This document shows positions 25,539-34,168 of a stretch of 64,000 nt of DNA, piece after piece. A program made the translations under genes and the position numbers. The stretch spans positions 1-64,000 of the forward strand of contig NZ_JACJPY010000009.1 of NCBI RefSeq assembly GCF_014696345.1, written 5' to 3'. Numbering within the stretch: position 1 is the stretch's first letter; every line of letters starts with the position of its first letter. The DNA comes from Pseudanabaena cinerea FACHB-1277 (GTDB lineage Bacteria > Cyanobacteriota > Cyanobacteriia > Pseudanabaenales > Pseudanabaenaceae). The notes beneath the pieces are model-generated. The model saw nothing but the letters and a program-made list of their open reading frames with translations. It was not told the DNA's origin and searched no databases.

Positions 25539-25556
25539 TTTACATTTTGTTACACA
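25539..25556 (-). promoter_or_regulatory. HLR1-like (RpaB) site upstream of chlH
   Basis: The plus-strand sequence TTTACATT-TT-GTTACACA is a pair of 8-bp direct repeats spaced by 2 bp. It fits the HLR1 consensus (G/T)TTACA(T/A)(T/A) NN (G/T)TTACA(T/A)(T/A) with one mismatch. HLR1 is bound by the response regulator RpaB and controls light-responsive genes. It lies about 190 bp upstream of the chlH ATG. The promoter itself was not pinned down. Confidence 0.45.
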
Positions 25557-25652
25557 CCTTAAACTTCATGATAACAAAACGTCAACTTTTCTTGATTATC
25601 TTAACCTGCCGCCGATCTATCGCTGTATAGTCTGTTGAGGCTTTGATTAGTA

Positions 25653-25693
25653 TAGAAAAACTCTGAGAAGCAGCGCTTTCCAGAGTTTTTCTA
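25653..25693. repeat. strong stem-loop (13-bp perfect stem, extendable) in the chlH upstream gap
   Basis: TAGAAAAACTCTG and its exact complement flank a 15-nt loop that can itself pair (GAAGC/GCTTTC), giving about 18 paired positions. A T-run in the right arm would serve as a U-tract only weakly. It is either a terminator for an unseen short RNA or a structured element. Confidence 0.6.
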
Positions 25694-25780
25694 GGTTTTA
25701 AGTCAATACTTTGCAATGTATTTGCGTCTTCTTGCTAGTCAAGTATTAATCAGAGATTACAAGCTTGTTACCCCCAAGTT

Positions 25781-25893
25781 CGCTCATGTAGGTAATCAGG
25801 TGAAGCTTGATTTTACTCTAAAAATTCATTTGCTAGATATAAGGATCTCAGGTGCCCTTTTTTACTAACTTCACCTAATTACCCATATGAGCG
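25781..25893. repeat. 25-bp imperfect inverted repeats 63 bp apart, upstream of chlH
   Basis: The arms 25781-25805 and 25869-25893 match as inverted repeats at 22 of 25 positions (both contain CGCTCAT and AGGTGAAG in the same relative places). The 63-bp middle is AT-rich and non-coding. This could be a small MITE-like element or a large hairpin. The rest of the 610-bp gap (25348-25957) is AT-rich and holds no ORF I would call. Confidence 0.7.
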
Positions 25894-25957
25894 GAAATTG
25901 ATTTTAGGCTGATTACAGCTATTTGAGACTAAATTAGTTGATTTTGTTCAAAATAGC

Positions 25958-27094
25958 CTAATTAAACTTAGCGAGTATATCTGCACCTCTATTTTTAGCC
26001 TGTTCCTCAAGTCTGTTGCGCTGTTGTTCCGTAAACCCTTGTTTGGCACTTTTCCTTTGTGAATTCGCTCCTCCAGTCAATTCAGCGACTAGGCGATCGC
26101 CAGAAAAGAGAAAGAGTTCGTCTGTGTGAAAAAAGCGAATAGCTACCACTGCGCCATCTTCGGCAAACCAATAGCCAATGCCATCACCTGCTCCAATAAG
26201 TGATGAAGATGCTGAGATAACTTTAGGTCTATTATCAGTTCCTTGCACAGTGCAGATCGCATAGCGAGTCGATCCTTCATCCTTGGTCTGGCGATCGCAG
26301 GGTTGTTTCTCAATCTTCTCAAACTGCCTTTGCGCGTTTTCTTCCACTTCTTCTTGAGAAGGGGCTGAAGATACTGAAGATGTTGATTGCGTTGATTGCG
26401 GTAGCCAATCTAGGGACTCCACAATTTTGATAAACTCATTGGGAGTCATGAAGGCGGTTTCACTACAGGTATTCACAAAGTAGAAGGGTGAATTACCTGC
26501 GGGTAAAATCGAGATGTCCTTTTGTGGAGTATTAGCAATATCTTCCGTCATCGGCTCCATGATCCGATCGCGATTAATCATATCGACCGCGACCTTCACC
26601 TTGCCAAAAAGTTGGGTATTGATTTCGCGATTGTAGCGACCACCATCAGGACCACCAACACCACCACTAACCGCACTGACCGCAAAACAATGATTTTCAC
26701 CATTGCGATATTTCACCTCATACTGTGGGTCAGAGCGGCAGAATTTCTTGTCGCTGGCAGTACATGGCTTAGTTGTGATTTCTGCCGTCTGGAAGCCCGC
26801 AGGAACATATTTGGGAAGGGCGATCTGGATGCCAAGGGAATTGAGAGATTCTTGTTGACTAGCGCTGAGTAAGCTATGACCATTCGCTGCCGCCTGTGTT
26901 TCTGGAGTTTTTTCAGCAACTGGGGTTTGAGGTGTAGTGGTTGTTTGGGCGATCGCGCTAGATGCGCCGCCAGATGTGGCAATAGGTGTTGCATTAGATG
27001 TGACAGTGGGTGCATTTGCTTGAGGCTGTCCACAGGAGATTAGTGAGCAGCTAAGAGCAAGAAAACCGAATAGCCTGAATTTGGAGAAGTTCAT
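25958..27094 (-). CDS. exported lipoprotein of a locally expanded cyanobacterial family
   Basis: The 378-aa protein has a lipoprotein signal (FLALSCSLISCGQ, lipobox LISC). A low-complexity Thr/Pro/Ala linker follows, then a domain that starts LSASQQESLNSLGIQIALPKYVPAGFQ and includes GENHCFAVSAVSGGVGGPDGGRY, NTPQKDISILPAGNSPFY and FMTPNEFIKIVESLDWLP. The same domain is at 28271-28897 and at the right window edge. This copy has an extra C-terminal region (~250-378) with a beta-rich part, SSLIGAGDGIGYWFAEDGAVVAI. Cysteines may pair in the periplasm. Function unknown. Confidence 0.75.
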   Translation of the reverse strand: MNFSKFRLFGFLALSCSLISCGQPQANAPTVTSNATPIATSGGASSAIAQTTTTPQTPVAEKTPETQAAANGHSLLSASQQESLNSLGIQIALPKYVPAGFQTAEITTKPCTASDKKFCRSDPQYEVKYRNGENHCFAVSAVSGGVGGPDGGRYNREINTQLFGKVKVAVDMINRDRIMEPMTEDIANTPQKDISILPAGNSPFYFVNTCSETAFMTPNEFIKIVESLDWLPQSTQSTSSVSSAPSQEEVEENAQRQFEKIEKQPCDRQTKDEGSTRYAICTVQGTDNRPKVISASSSLIGAGDGIGYWFAEDGAVVAIRFFHTDELFLFSGDRLVAELTGGANSQRKSAKQGFTEQQRNRLEEQAKNRGADILAKFN

Positions 27095-27131
27095 GGTTTT
27101 TTAGATTTGGAATTAGGAATAACTTCTTGCT

Positions 27132-27156
27132 CCCCTCTCCCTTTTTGGGAGAGGGG
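27132..27156. repeat. CCCCTCTCCC/GGGAGAGGGG palindrome
   Basis: A 10-bp GC-rich perfect stem with a TTTTT loop is followed by GCTAGGGGTGAGGGT. This is a form of intergenic palindrome common in cyanobacterial genomes. It lies between two exported-protein genes and could act as a transcript 3' end. Confidence 0.6.
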
Positions 27157-27198
27157 CTAGGGGTGAGGGTCTTAAAACCTTCTGCGTAACATAAGTTA

Positions 27199-27543
27199 TT
27201 AACTTCCCCAGATATGAATAGAGCCATTTTCCATCTTCATGATTCTGATGGGTTTCCCATTGGCATCTTCGCCACGTTGCTGATAAACAATACCGCCGCG
27301 ATCATCGGTATAGGTGAATGGGCGATCATCGCGAGTGGGAATAAAGCTGTCTTTAACACCATCTTGCCAAACGATATCAATAATTCCTCCCAGCATCGAA
27401 AATTTACAGGGCATGGAGACTTTTGGCTCAGATGCGCCATTAGGGAAATATTTACAGAATGCTCTACTAGTATCTGCTTGAGCAGCAAAGGGAACTGCGA
27501 TCGCAGCGAGTAAGGGAATTGCCAAAAGTTGTGAGATTTTCAT
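27199..27543 (-). CDS. small exported protein, unknown function
   Basis: The 114-aa protein has a clear Sec signal (MKISQLLAIPLLAAIAVPFAAQA) and a beta-rich mature part with two Cys (RAFCKYFP, VSMPCKF), DDRPFTYTDDRGGIVYQQ and a C-terminal GSIHIWG. I do not recognise the family, although similar short exported proteins occur in cyanobacteria. It is one of a run of minus-strand exported-protein genes. Confidence 0.65.
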   Translation of the reverse strand: MKISQLLAIPLLAAIAVPFAAQADTSRAFCKYFPNGASEPKVSMPCKFSMLGGIIDIVWQDGVKDSFIPTRDDRPFTYTDDRGGIVYQQRGEDANGKPIRIMKMENGSIHIWGS

Positions 27544-27599
27544 TGTTTAGTTTGAATAGAAGTATAGAGATTAGTTAGGAATTACCCAAAATAACTGAT

Positions 27600-27629
27600 C
27601 GTAAGGGCAATTCCTGAATTGCCCTTACG
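27600..27629. repeat. 14-bp perfect palindrome (CGTAAGGGCAATTC type)
   Basis: CGTAAGGGCAATTC and its exact complement are separated by CT. A diverged relative, TAGGGGTGATT...AATTGCCCCTA, lies near 54675-54705 after the RRM gene. This is a known style of dispersed cyanobacterial intergenic palindrome. Confidence 0.7.
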
Positions 27630-27670
27630 ACGCAATGCAGGTTTCAAGTCATGATGCCCTAACCAATTTG

Positions 27671-28249
27671 TTAGAGATCGCAAACTTGCTGACCCCAAGT
27701 TAGGGGCGATCTAGTGCGAGTGCGGCGATCAAAGTCTGCACCACAGGTAAATTCCTTGATGGAGCCATCAGGAAAAAGTCCTATAGTCGTGGCTTCACCT
27801 GTGCGATCGCGTCCAAAAGTAACCGCCGCCACACCTTCACAATTTTGGATAATCTGCTTCGCAATCTCATTCCTCACCTCTTTGCCAGATTCCCAAAAAT
27901 CAGCAACCCCGCTACCACTGATGGTAACTGTATATCGGCGATTGAGATTGGCTGAGCGATCGGGGTAAGGCACTGATAAACCAGAAAAACGACTGTTATT
28001 GGTGACTTTCACATCAGGAATAGTTTCCAACACCTCCTTAACATTTGTGACCACCTGCTCACATACCGTTCCATTTTTGACTTTCGCCTCAGATATTGAC
28101 GTATTAGTTGCGGTGGATGTTTGTGCGATCGCATTGGGTGTGACACTAGGCATCACGTTAGGCACAGTCAAGGCTTGAGCTTGTCCACAGGCAATTAGTG
28201 AATAGCCAAGGGCAAGAAAACTGAAAAATTTGATTTTTGAGAGTTTCAT
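27671..28249 (-). CDS. putative lipoprotein, unknown function
   Basis: The 192-aa protein has a lipobox (LGYSLIACGQ), so it is probably a membrane-anchored periplasmic lipoprotein. The signal and linker closely resemble those of the 378-aa lipoprotein, while the mature domain differs. It reads CEQVVTNVKEVLETIPDVKVTNN, then a strand set RYTVTISGSGVADFWESGKEVR and a Cys pair (ENCEGV-type IIQNCEG; FTCGADF). It is likely derived in part from a shared ancestor by domain swapping. Function unknown. Confidence 0.65.
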   Translation of the reverse strand: MKLSKIKFFSFLALGYSLIACGQAQALTVPNVMPSVTPNAIAQTSTATNTSISEAKVKNGTVCEQVVTNVKEVLETIPDVKVTNNSRFSGLSVPYPDRSANLNRRYTVTISGSGVADFWESGKEVRNEIAKQIIQNCEGVAAVTFGRDRTGEATTIGLFPDGSIKEFTCGADFDRRTRTRSPLTWGQQVCDL

Positions 28250-28270
28250 GTTAATTAATGTGATGTTGGT

Positions 28271-28897
28271 TTAGCGGAAAAATTCTAGGGACTGAGCAAT
28301 TTTTATAAGCTCATTGGGAGTCATGAAAGCTGCTTTATTACAAGTAGTCGCGGATCTAGCCCGATTATCTATCGTGGTTCCCACAGAGTAGAAGGGTGAC
28401 TTACCTGCGTAGGAAGTCCACACATTCTCATGTGGAGTATTGGCGATCGCTGCCGTCATCGGCTCACCGCTACCTGTACCAACATTGACATCCATCTTGC
28501 CCAAAATTTCGGAATTGAAATCGCGAGTGTAGCGACCACTAGGACCGCCAAGACCGCCGCCAGTCGCATTGACTGCAAAGCAATGATTTCGAGCATTGCC
28601 ATATACGACTGTATACTGAGGACCAAAGCGACAGACCCCATTAGCATCTACTGACGAACCAACACGGCATGGCTCGGTTCTGACCGACACCACTCGAAAG
28701 CCTTGAGGGACATATTTGGGAATGGCAATGTTGATGCCAAGAGACTTTAGGGATCTTTGCTGACTGGCGCTGAGTAAACTAGGATTACTATTACTTTGAG
28801 AATAGACTGGAGCCGCAACAGCAGCAGTTAGGGTCAACAGGGAAAGTAGAGATAGACAAGTAGTAAATTTCATGGGTAAATTGGTGATTGTGTTCAT
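28271..28897 (-). CDS. exported protein, paralog of the 378-aa lipoprotein
   Basis: The 208-aa protein (or 200 aa from an inner ATG at 28873 that gives a more usual signal peptide) has a Sec signal ending AAPVYSQ. It carries the same domain as the gene at 25958: LLSASQQRSLKSLGINIAIPKYVPQGF, ARNHCFAVNATGGGLGGPSGRY, AIANTPHENVWTSYAGKSPFY and AFMTPNELIKIAQSLEFF. It lacks the lipobox, linker and C-terminal extension. Conserved cysteines suggest disulfides. Confidence 0.7.
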   Translation of the reverse strand: MNTITNLPMKFTTCLSLLSLLTLTAAVAAPVYSQSNSNPSLLSASQQRSLKSLGINIAIPKYVPQGFRVVSVRTEPCRVGSSVDANGVCRFGPQYTVVYGNARNHCFAVNATGGGLGGPSGRYTRDFNSEILGKMDVNVGTGSGEPMTAAIANTPHENVWTSYAGKSPFYSVGTTIDNRARSATTCNKAAFMTPNELIKIAQSLEFFR

Positions 28898-28990
28898 TAG
28901 GAAAGCATTTAAGAATTACTTACTGTGGTCAAAAAACTGGCTGAATCCAGACCTAGACCATTTGCTGAATCCATATCAGGCTCCCATTCA

Positions 28991-29377
28991 TCAAAAGGGG
29001 CTTTTCGTACTAGAGCATCTTTGATCAATTAAACGAGACGCAATCCAGCCTCTAGTTTGACTGGGCAGATACTCCACATAATCCCAATTCACCCCTTCAC
29101 TGTCACTTTGACGCACGATGGGGGAATACCCGCTAATGCTGTAATACAGTTGGGCTACTCGTTGTCCTACTAAGACATAGCCAACGATCTCAGAATCAGA
29201 TCCAGGAGCAGAGCGCATATTTACCCGTGATCCCTTTTCTTGACCAAGAATTTCAACAATGCAACGTCCTCGAAAAGCTCTCGGAGTATCGCTCTGAGCA
29301 TTAGCGATCATCGTAAAATTAGGTGCAAACGAGATGAGAGGGGCAATGATTGCTGTCAGAATTTTAGTTGATTTCAT
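28991..29377 (-). CDS. exported bacterial SH3-domain protein
   Basis: The 128-aa protein has a signal peptide (MKSTKILTAIIAPLISFAP to NAQS). The mature region reads VNMRSAPGSDSEIVGYVLVGQRVAQL and WDYVEYLPSQTRGWIASRLI, the SH3b pattern of N-x-R-x-x-P and a terminal G-W-[IV]. SH3b domains bind peptidoglycan or peptides in the periplasm. It is a stand-alone domain without a catalytic partner. Confidence 0.8.
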   Translation of the reverse strand: MKSTKILTAIIAPLISFAPNFTMIANAQSDTPRAFRGRCIVEILGQEKGSRVNMRSAPGSDSEIVGYVLVGQRVAQLYYSISGYSPIVRQSDSEGVNWDYVEYLPSQTRGWIASRLIDQRCSSTKSPF

Positions 29378-29592
29378 AGGTTTGGACTTGGTTTTATGGA
29401 TTTATCTTGATACTAATGACAGAAAAAGATTTACTTAGATTTAGGCAGAGTGTAAAAATAACTTAAGCAACTTGCTCATTAGACTTATTTTAGATATTGT
29501 TCATTTGCCATACCCAGTCTAATTTCAGATTTTCCATTGAAAAGGGTAGTTCTATCTCAAAATACTCAAGTTGTTTTTACAAAATGTCTTAC

Positions 29593-30054
29593 TTAAAAAA
29601 CCTTCCATTCTTCGCGATTTAAAAAGAAACCGTTGCCTCTTGGATTGGTGCAAGTCAGTCCATTGGTACGAGATTTGCAGATAAAGCCGCCTTTGCTCCA
29701 AGACTTGCCATACGCCAAGGTCTTGTAGTTCGGCGAAAATACGGTATCCCCTGCACAAGTTACAAATGGCTTACCAACTTTCAGCAAAGACAAACCATTA
29801 CCCCAATCCAAATTACAGGATGCTGGCTGTGGTGGCATCGGGTTCAATTGGCTGACAATTTCACAACGCAGGCGATCGCCATAGATTACGCAGTAAATAT
29901 TTTTACTAGGCATAATGAAACCGTTGCTACTAAAAGAATCCTCCGATGACTGGGCGATCGCAGGGGCATTTGCAGGCAATGCTTCAGCTTCAGGAGTTAG
30001 CAAGGGAACTAGAGAAGCGATCATCGCCAAAAATGGCAGGGTTAATACACGCAT
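29593..30054 (-). CDS. exported DUF6636-like protein
   Basis: The 153-aa protein has a signal peptide and then FIMPSKNIYCVIYGDRLRCEI, LDWGNGLSLLKVGKP, CAGDTVF, LAYGKSWSKGGFICKSRTNG and LTCTNPRGNGFFLNREEW. This is the DUF6636 pattern, with paired cysteines suited to disulfides. Function unknown; periplasmic or secreted. Confidence 0.78.
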   Translation of the reverse strand: MRVLTLPFLAMIASLVPLLTPEAEALPANAPAIAQSSEDSFSSNGFIMPSKNIYCVIYGDRLRCEIVSQLNPMPPQPASCNLDWGNGLSLLKVGKPFVTCAGDTVFSPNYKTLAYGKSWSKGGFICKSRTNGLTCTNPRGNGFFLNREEWKVF

Positions 30055-30112
30055 TCTTTACACTTTATTTATTTTTTGCTGTTAAGTCGAAAATATGCTG
30101 CAACGAAAACGA

Positions 30113-30226
30113 CTAAAATCTTAGCAGACGATTATGGGTGTCGCAATAGATCGTCATCACGCTGTCGATAGACAATGCCGCTAATGTGGCGATCGCCGAA
30201 ATGATGCTAACTGCTGCAAATTTCAT
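30113..30226 (-). pseudogene. 37-codon signal-peptide ORF, probable remnant of an exported-protein gene
   Basis: The ORF reads MKFAAVSIISAIATLAALSID, a good Sec signal, then stops after 37 codons with no mature domain. It sits at the end of the exported-protein run, so it may be the 5' end of a lost family member. A genuine small membrane peptide cannot be excluded. The rest of 30055-30343 is AT-rich with nothing recognised. Confidence 0.35.
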
Positions 30227-30343
30227 GATTTCTGAGCCTTAAACGAATTTCACGGCTCGCATCATAACAGCGCTACCTAAATCTGATTGGTGATCACTAT
30301 CACTAATATTTAGAGACAATTAGCCTTGTCTATGAAATTAGTC

Positions 30344-30718
30344 TTAGATTGCTAATATTTTTCTAACTTCAGCAATAAATGTCTTCGCATCGGCGATCGC
30401 CTGATCTGCCACCTCCTGATTTGCCACAAAGTCAGTCTCATAATCCCCTGACTGCCTAAGATCGTGAGTATCACCTAGCAATTTAGAAATGTCTGGAGCT
30501 AGACGACCTGTTTTGACAAAATGAAGATTAATCAGCTTAATCACCCCTCTATGGGTTGAGGTCTCGATACCTTCGGACAGTAGCAATGCTTGAGCTATGT
30601 AATACATTGCGTAGTAAGCACGAGATACACAGGGACGATAGAGATTGTTCTTATAAAGAAATTCTGCTGTATCCACATCTTCGGACGATAAAATCAATAG
30701 CCTACTCATCTCATTCAT
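30344..30718 (-). CDS. HEPN-domain protein of a HEPN/MNT toxin-antitoxin pair
   Basis: The 124-aa all-helical protein has the HEPN pattern SRAYYAMYYIAQALLLSEGI, a THRGVIKLINLHFVKTG helix and a C-terminal ADAKTFIAEVRKIL helix. HEPN toxins use an Rx4-6H motif as RNase site. Here the position six after the Arg is Tyr (RAYYAMYY), not His, so activity on RNA is uncertain. It overlaps the upstream nucleotidyltransferase gene by 4 bp (ATGA-type), so the two are co-translated. Confidence 0.8.
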   Translation of the reverse strand: MNEMSRLLILSSEDVDTAEFLYKNNLYRPCVSRAYYAMYYIAQALLLSEGIETSTHRGVIKLINLHFVKTGRLAPDISKLLGDTHDLRQSGDYETDFVANQEVADQAIADAKTFIAEVRKILAI

Positions 30719-31053
30719 ACTTTGATACCTTCGCGCTTAACTACTCTAATTAAGGAACTTGTCGAAGCTAAAAATTTTGATTTATTAGTTGGGATAATTG
30801 AAACTAATTCGCCATAGTCATTTAAAAATCGGTAACGAATATCAGACATTCGATAAATCTCTTCTGCCACATTCACAGGATCATTGAGAACTGCCATTAC
30901 GTCAATATCCGAGTCAGGAGTCGCCTCGCCCCTTGCCTGAGAACCAAAGAGAATCATCGCAAACAGGCGATCGCCGTAGAGATTGACTAGACTAGCCTTT
31001 AGCTCCTTTAGTAGGATTGCCAACTGCTGCTGATTTTCTATAGTTTGCGGCAT
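30715..31053 (-). CDS. minimal nucleotidyltransferase (MNT) antitoxin partner
   Basis: The 112-aa protein has the polymerase-beta-like motif FGSQARGEATPDSDIDVMAVL (GSx10DxD), the hallmark of MNT proteins. In characterised HEPN/MNT systems the MNT partner adds AMP groups to the HEPN toxin and silences it. It is the first gene of the pair and overlaps the HEPN gene by 4 bp. Confidence 0.88.
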   Translation of the reverse strand: MPQTIENQQQLAILLKELKASLVNLYGDRLFAMILFGSQARGEATPDSDIDVMAVLNDPVNVAEEIYRMSDIRYRFLNDYGELVSIIPTNKSKFLASTSSLIRVVKREGIKV

Positions 31054-31165
31054 ATGATTGTGATTTTGCTAGTAACACAGAATTTTAGTTGACTTCATAG
31101 ATTTGGACTTTACCTCATGTATTTATCGCACGATCATTGCGAGTAGCAGCGAGTAGGAAAAAGAT

Positions 31166-31552
31166 TTACAGATTTTGTGAGCGATCGCGACTGAGCCAAG
31201 GTAAGCCGACTGATTGATGGCGATAGAGGCGATACATCAAGTACATACAAAAGGCAAAATAGCCTGAACTCAGGGATGCCTTGACCAGTTCACCCACAAC
31301 CTGCACCGATTCCCCCTCGGTGGGGACTCCGCCCATTGCGCCATAGGCGATCGCCCAAGTCAGCATCAGCGCGATCGCCACTTGACTAACATCGCGCACC
31401 TTACGGCTACTACGCTGCCTCACAAGGGCGATCGCCGCAGGTATTAGCCCAAATACAGGAATTAAACACAAGAACATCTGCACGCGCTCTTGGGCTGACT
31501 CGCGGGAAATAGTTTGATGGCGATCTTGAGGGCGCTTTATCTGCTTGCTCAT
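31166..31552 (-). CDS. conserved small membrane protein
   Basis: The 128-aa protein has three hydrophobic segments (MFLCLIPVFGLIPAAIALV; VAIALMLTWAIAYGAMGG; YFAFCMYLMYRLY) and a charged N-terminus. It looks like the small, cyanobacterium-specific membrane proteins that lie beside core genes. It lies 96 bp beyond the pgi stop on the same strand. Function unknown. Confidence 0.65.
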   Translation of the reverse strand: MSKQIKRPQDRHQTISRESAQERVQMFLCLIPVFGLIPAAIALVRQRSSRKVRDVSQVAIALMLTWAIAYGAMGGVPTEGESVQVVGELVKASLSSGYFAFCMYLMYRLYRHQSVGLPWLSRDRSQNL

Positions 31553-31567
31553 TGAGGTCTACCGCAT

Positions 31568-31645
31568 TATGTTATGACGCTTTGCGCTTAATTAAAACCT
31601 AGAGAAATTTCTGAAAGCATGGCAGAGTCATGCTTTCAAGAATCC
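31568..31645. repeat. intergenic palindromic element after pgi
   Basis: TATGACGCTTTGCGCTTAAT is followed by AAAACC and a stem TGAAAGCATG/CATGCTTTCA around GCAGAGT. It belongs to the dispersed family with the ACAGCGCTTTG-like flank and may also terminate pgi. Confidence 0.6.
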
Positions 31646-31648
31646 TTC

Positions 31649-33238
31649 TTAAGCCACCAACATCAACTTCAATGATGCGGGTTTGGCTAGATCCCCTTCT
31701 AGAAGGAGTTTAGAATTGGCATGAAGATGGCGGGCGATCGCATAGAGAAACTCCACATCAGCAGGAGCATTGATTTTCGTAGCAACCTCCTCTAAGGATA
31801 GGGATATGGGCGAAGCTTTGAGAACGTCAACCAATTGCTTTTGCAGAGCTAAAATCTTTGCCCCTGCTTTTTTGCCAGCTTCTACCCCTGGTTGGTGATA
31901 GGCGTTGATATTGACCAGAGAAGCGTAGAAGCTCACTGCTCTTTCATAGAGGGCAATTAATGCGCCAACGGTCAATTCCGAAACAATGGGAATTGTCACC
32001 GTAATCGAGTCCCGTCCATTCTCATAAAGGGCGCTGCGAGTGCCTTGCAAGAAACCGAGCAAATAGTCCCCTGTAACGACTCCCTCTTCCATTTCAGGAT
32101 GAGGTTTATCCGCATCTTGCAATACTTCAATAAATGTGGCAAAGAAATTGGGAACCCCTTCCCGCAATTGCTGCACATAGGCGTGTTGATCGGTTGATCC
32201 CTTATTGCCATAAACCGCAATCCCTTGATAAACAGTATTACCATCGAGATCTTTCTCTTTGCCAAGGGATTCCATTACTAGCTGTTGGAGATAACGGCTA
32301 AATAGGAGTAATCGATCTTTATAAGGCAGAATTACCATATCCTTTTCGCCCTTGCCATTACCTGCAAAGTACCAAGACATGGCTAGGAGGGCAGCAGGAT
32401 TTTTGCGAATATCTTCAACACGGGTGGCGGCATCCATCAGGCTTGCCCCCTTGAGCATTTGCCGAATATCAATACCCTGCAATGCCGCAGGCAATAGCCC
32501 CACCGCCGATAATTCGGAGGTGCGCCCGCCGATCCAGTCATACATCGGGAAGGTGTTGAGCCAACCATTAGCGATCGCATATTTTTCTAAAGCACTGCCA
32601 ACCCCAGTGATGGCGATCGCCTGCTTAGCAAAGTTCAGCCCCGCCGCCCCAAAGGCAAATTCCACTTCTTTCATGCCATTGGCAGCTTCGGGTGTACCAC
32701 CAGATTTAGAGATCACTAGTACAAGCGTCGTACTGAGGCGATCGCCTAATAAGTCCAACACCAAATCAATACCATCGGGATCAGCATTATCAATAAAGCT
32801 AATTTTTAAAGGTACATCAGCCCTAGCAAAGCACTGAGCCACAAATTGCGGCCCTAGCGCCGATCCGCCAATACCTATCGAGAGAATATCCGTAAACTTG
32901 GGGGCAGATGGGGGATGAATGCCGCCCTCGTGAATTTGTTTCGTAAAATCTTCAATGCGATCGAGGGTCTTGGTAATATCTTCACGCAACTCGGCAGTAG
33001 GGGCAATTTCAGGCGATCGCAACCAATAATGTCCGACCATACGCTGTTCGTCAGGATTGGCGATCGCCCCAGCTTCGAGATCCTTCATGTCCGCAAAAGC
33101 CTTCGCAAATTTAGGCTCGATCTGGCTTACAAAGTCTGGTGTAAACCCAATCCGACTGATATCAACATATATACCTAGCTCTGCATGGTAATACAGCCAG
33201 TCTTGATAACGTTGCCATAGCTCCACAGCCGACATCAT
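31649..33238 (-). CDS. pgi: glucose-6-phosphate isomerase
   Basis: The 529-aa enzyme interconverts glucose-6-phosphate and fructose-6-phosphate in glycolysis and the pentose pathways. It has the SIS-type sugar-phosphate motifs [14 protein letters not shown] and [10 protein letters not shown], the catalytic-Glu region [11 protein letters not shown], and DQHAYVQQL with the ring-opening His. The short form of ~529 aa is normal for cyanobacteria. The gene is bounded on both sides by palindromic repeat elements. Confidence 0.96.
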   Translation of the reverse strand: MMSAVELWQRYQDWLYYHAELGIYVDISRIGFTPDFVSQIEPKFAKAFADMKDLEAGAIANPDEQRMVGHYWLRSPEIAPTAELREDITKTLDRIEDFTKQIHEGGIHPPSAPKFTDILSIGIGGSALGPQFVAQCFARADVPLKISFIDNADPDGIDLVLDLLGDRLSTTLVLVISKSGGTPEAANGMKEVEFAFGAAGLNFAKQAIAITGVGSALEKYAIANGWLNTFPMYDWIGGRTSELSAVGLLPAALQGIDIRQMLKGASLMDAATRVEDIRKNPAALLAMSWYFAGNGKGEKDMVILPYKDRLLLFSRYLQQLVMESLGKEKDLDGNTVYQGIAVYGNKGSTDQHAYVQQLREGVPNFFATFIEVLQDADKPHPEMEEGVVTGDYLLGFLQGTRSALYENGRDSITVTIPIVSELTVGALIALYERAVSFYASLVNINAYHQPGVEAGKKAGAKILALQKQLVDVLKASPISLSLEEVATKINAPADVEFLYAIARHLHANSKLLLEGDLAKPASLKLMLVA

Positions 33239-33268
33239 ACAAACCTCACTTCATGGTATCTCATTTAG

Positions 33269-33323
33269 ATTACAGCGCTTTGAGATCGGTTATAGCGATC
33301 GTTAATTACATTACAGCGCTTTG
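33269..33323. repeat. direct repeat ATTACAGCGCTTTG x2 upstream of lrtA
   Basis: ATTACAGCGCTTTG occurs at 33269-33282 and 33310-33323. The second copy is followed by GGCTGAATTGAAACCAAGAC and a weak ATTTTG/CAAAAT stem (to ~33390), as in the dispersed palindrome family. This repeat and the hpf leader fill the 313-bp gap 33239-33551; no ORF is evident. Confidence 0.65.
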
Positions 33324-33551
33324 GGCTGAATTGAAACCAAGACAGGATTTTGAAGGTGCTGCTAAGCCGCGCTGGCAAAATTTCAGAGATAAGTTAAGTT
33401 GTTGTTAAGAAGTGCATCAAACCTTAACCAATGACACCAGCTAAGTGATAAGGTGATCCCATAGCTAAATCAGCTATTCGGCGCAGTGAGGTCATAAACA
33501 ATATTGCCCGTTTTAGAATAATTCGCTGATTTAGGAATCAGAAGCGAGGAC

Positions 33552-34133
33552 ATGGATATGAAACTTGTAATTCAAGGCAAGAATATTGAGGTTACGGAAG
33601 CAATTCGCGAATATGTCGAGCAGAAAATTGACAAAGCGGTTAGCCACTTCCAAGCATTGACCACTGAAGTAGATGTACACCTATCGGTGGCGCGTAATCC
33701 TCGCATTGCCTCTAGCCAAGCGGCAGAGGTGACAGTATATGCCAATGGCTCAGTGATTCGGGCTGAGGAAAAGAGCGAGAATTTGTACGCAAGTATCGAT
33801 CTAGTCGCTGACAAAATTGCTAGGAAATTGCGGAAATTTAAGGAGCGCAAGAGCGATCGCACTGCTGCTAAAACCAGCGTTGCGGTAGTTGAGCAACCAC
33901 CGATCGCCATTCCCAACAGTAATCGCGTTGTCGAACTACCCACACAGGTAGTGCGAAACAAATATTTTGCCATGCCTGCAATGAATGTCGATGAAGCTCT
34001 AGAGCATTTGGAATTGATCGATCATGATTTTTATGTATTTCGTAATGCTGACACGGGGGAAATCAACGTTGTTTACGAACGCAATCACGGTGGCTATGGG
34101 GTGATCCAACCCCATGATGTCAAGAAGCACTAG
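33552..34133 (+). CDS. hpf: ribosome hibernation promoting factor, long form (LrtA)
   Basis: The 193-aa protein has an N-terminal S30AE domain ([35 protein letters not shown]) and a C-terminal dimerisation domain ([28 protein letters not shown]..; [17 protein letters not shown]). The long form joins two 70S ribosomes into 100S dimers. In cyanobacteria it is the light-repressed LrtA. A 313-bp non-coding stretch upstream fits the long leader known for lrtA. The ATG at 33552 or 33558 could be used. Confidence 0.93.
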   Translation: MDMKLVIQGKNIEVTEAIREYVEQKIDKAVSHFQALTTEVDVHLSVARNPRIASSQAAEVTVYANGSVIRAEEKSENLYASIDLVADKIARKLRKFKERKSDRTAAKTSVAVVEQPPIAIPNSNRVVELPTQVVRNKYFAMPAMNVDEALEHLELIDHDFYVFRNADTGEINVVYERNHGGYGVIQPHDVKKH

Positions 34134-34168
34134 CCCCAAGTAGTTGATTGACACAGATTCTTAAATCA

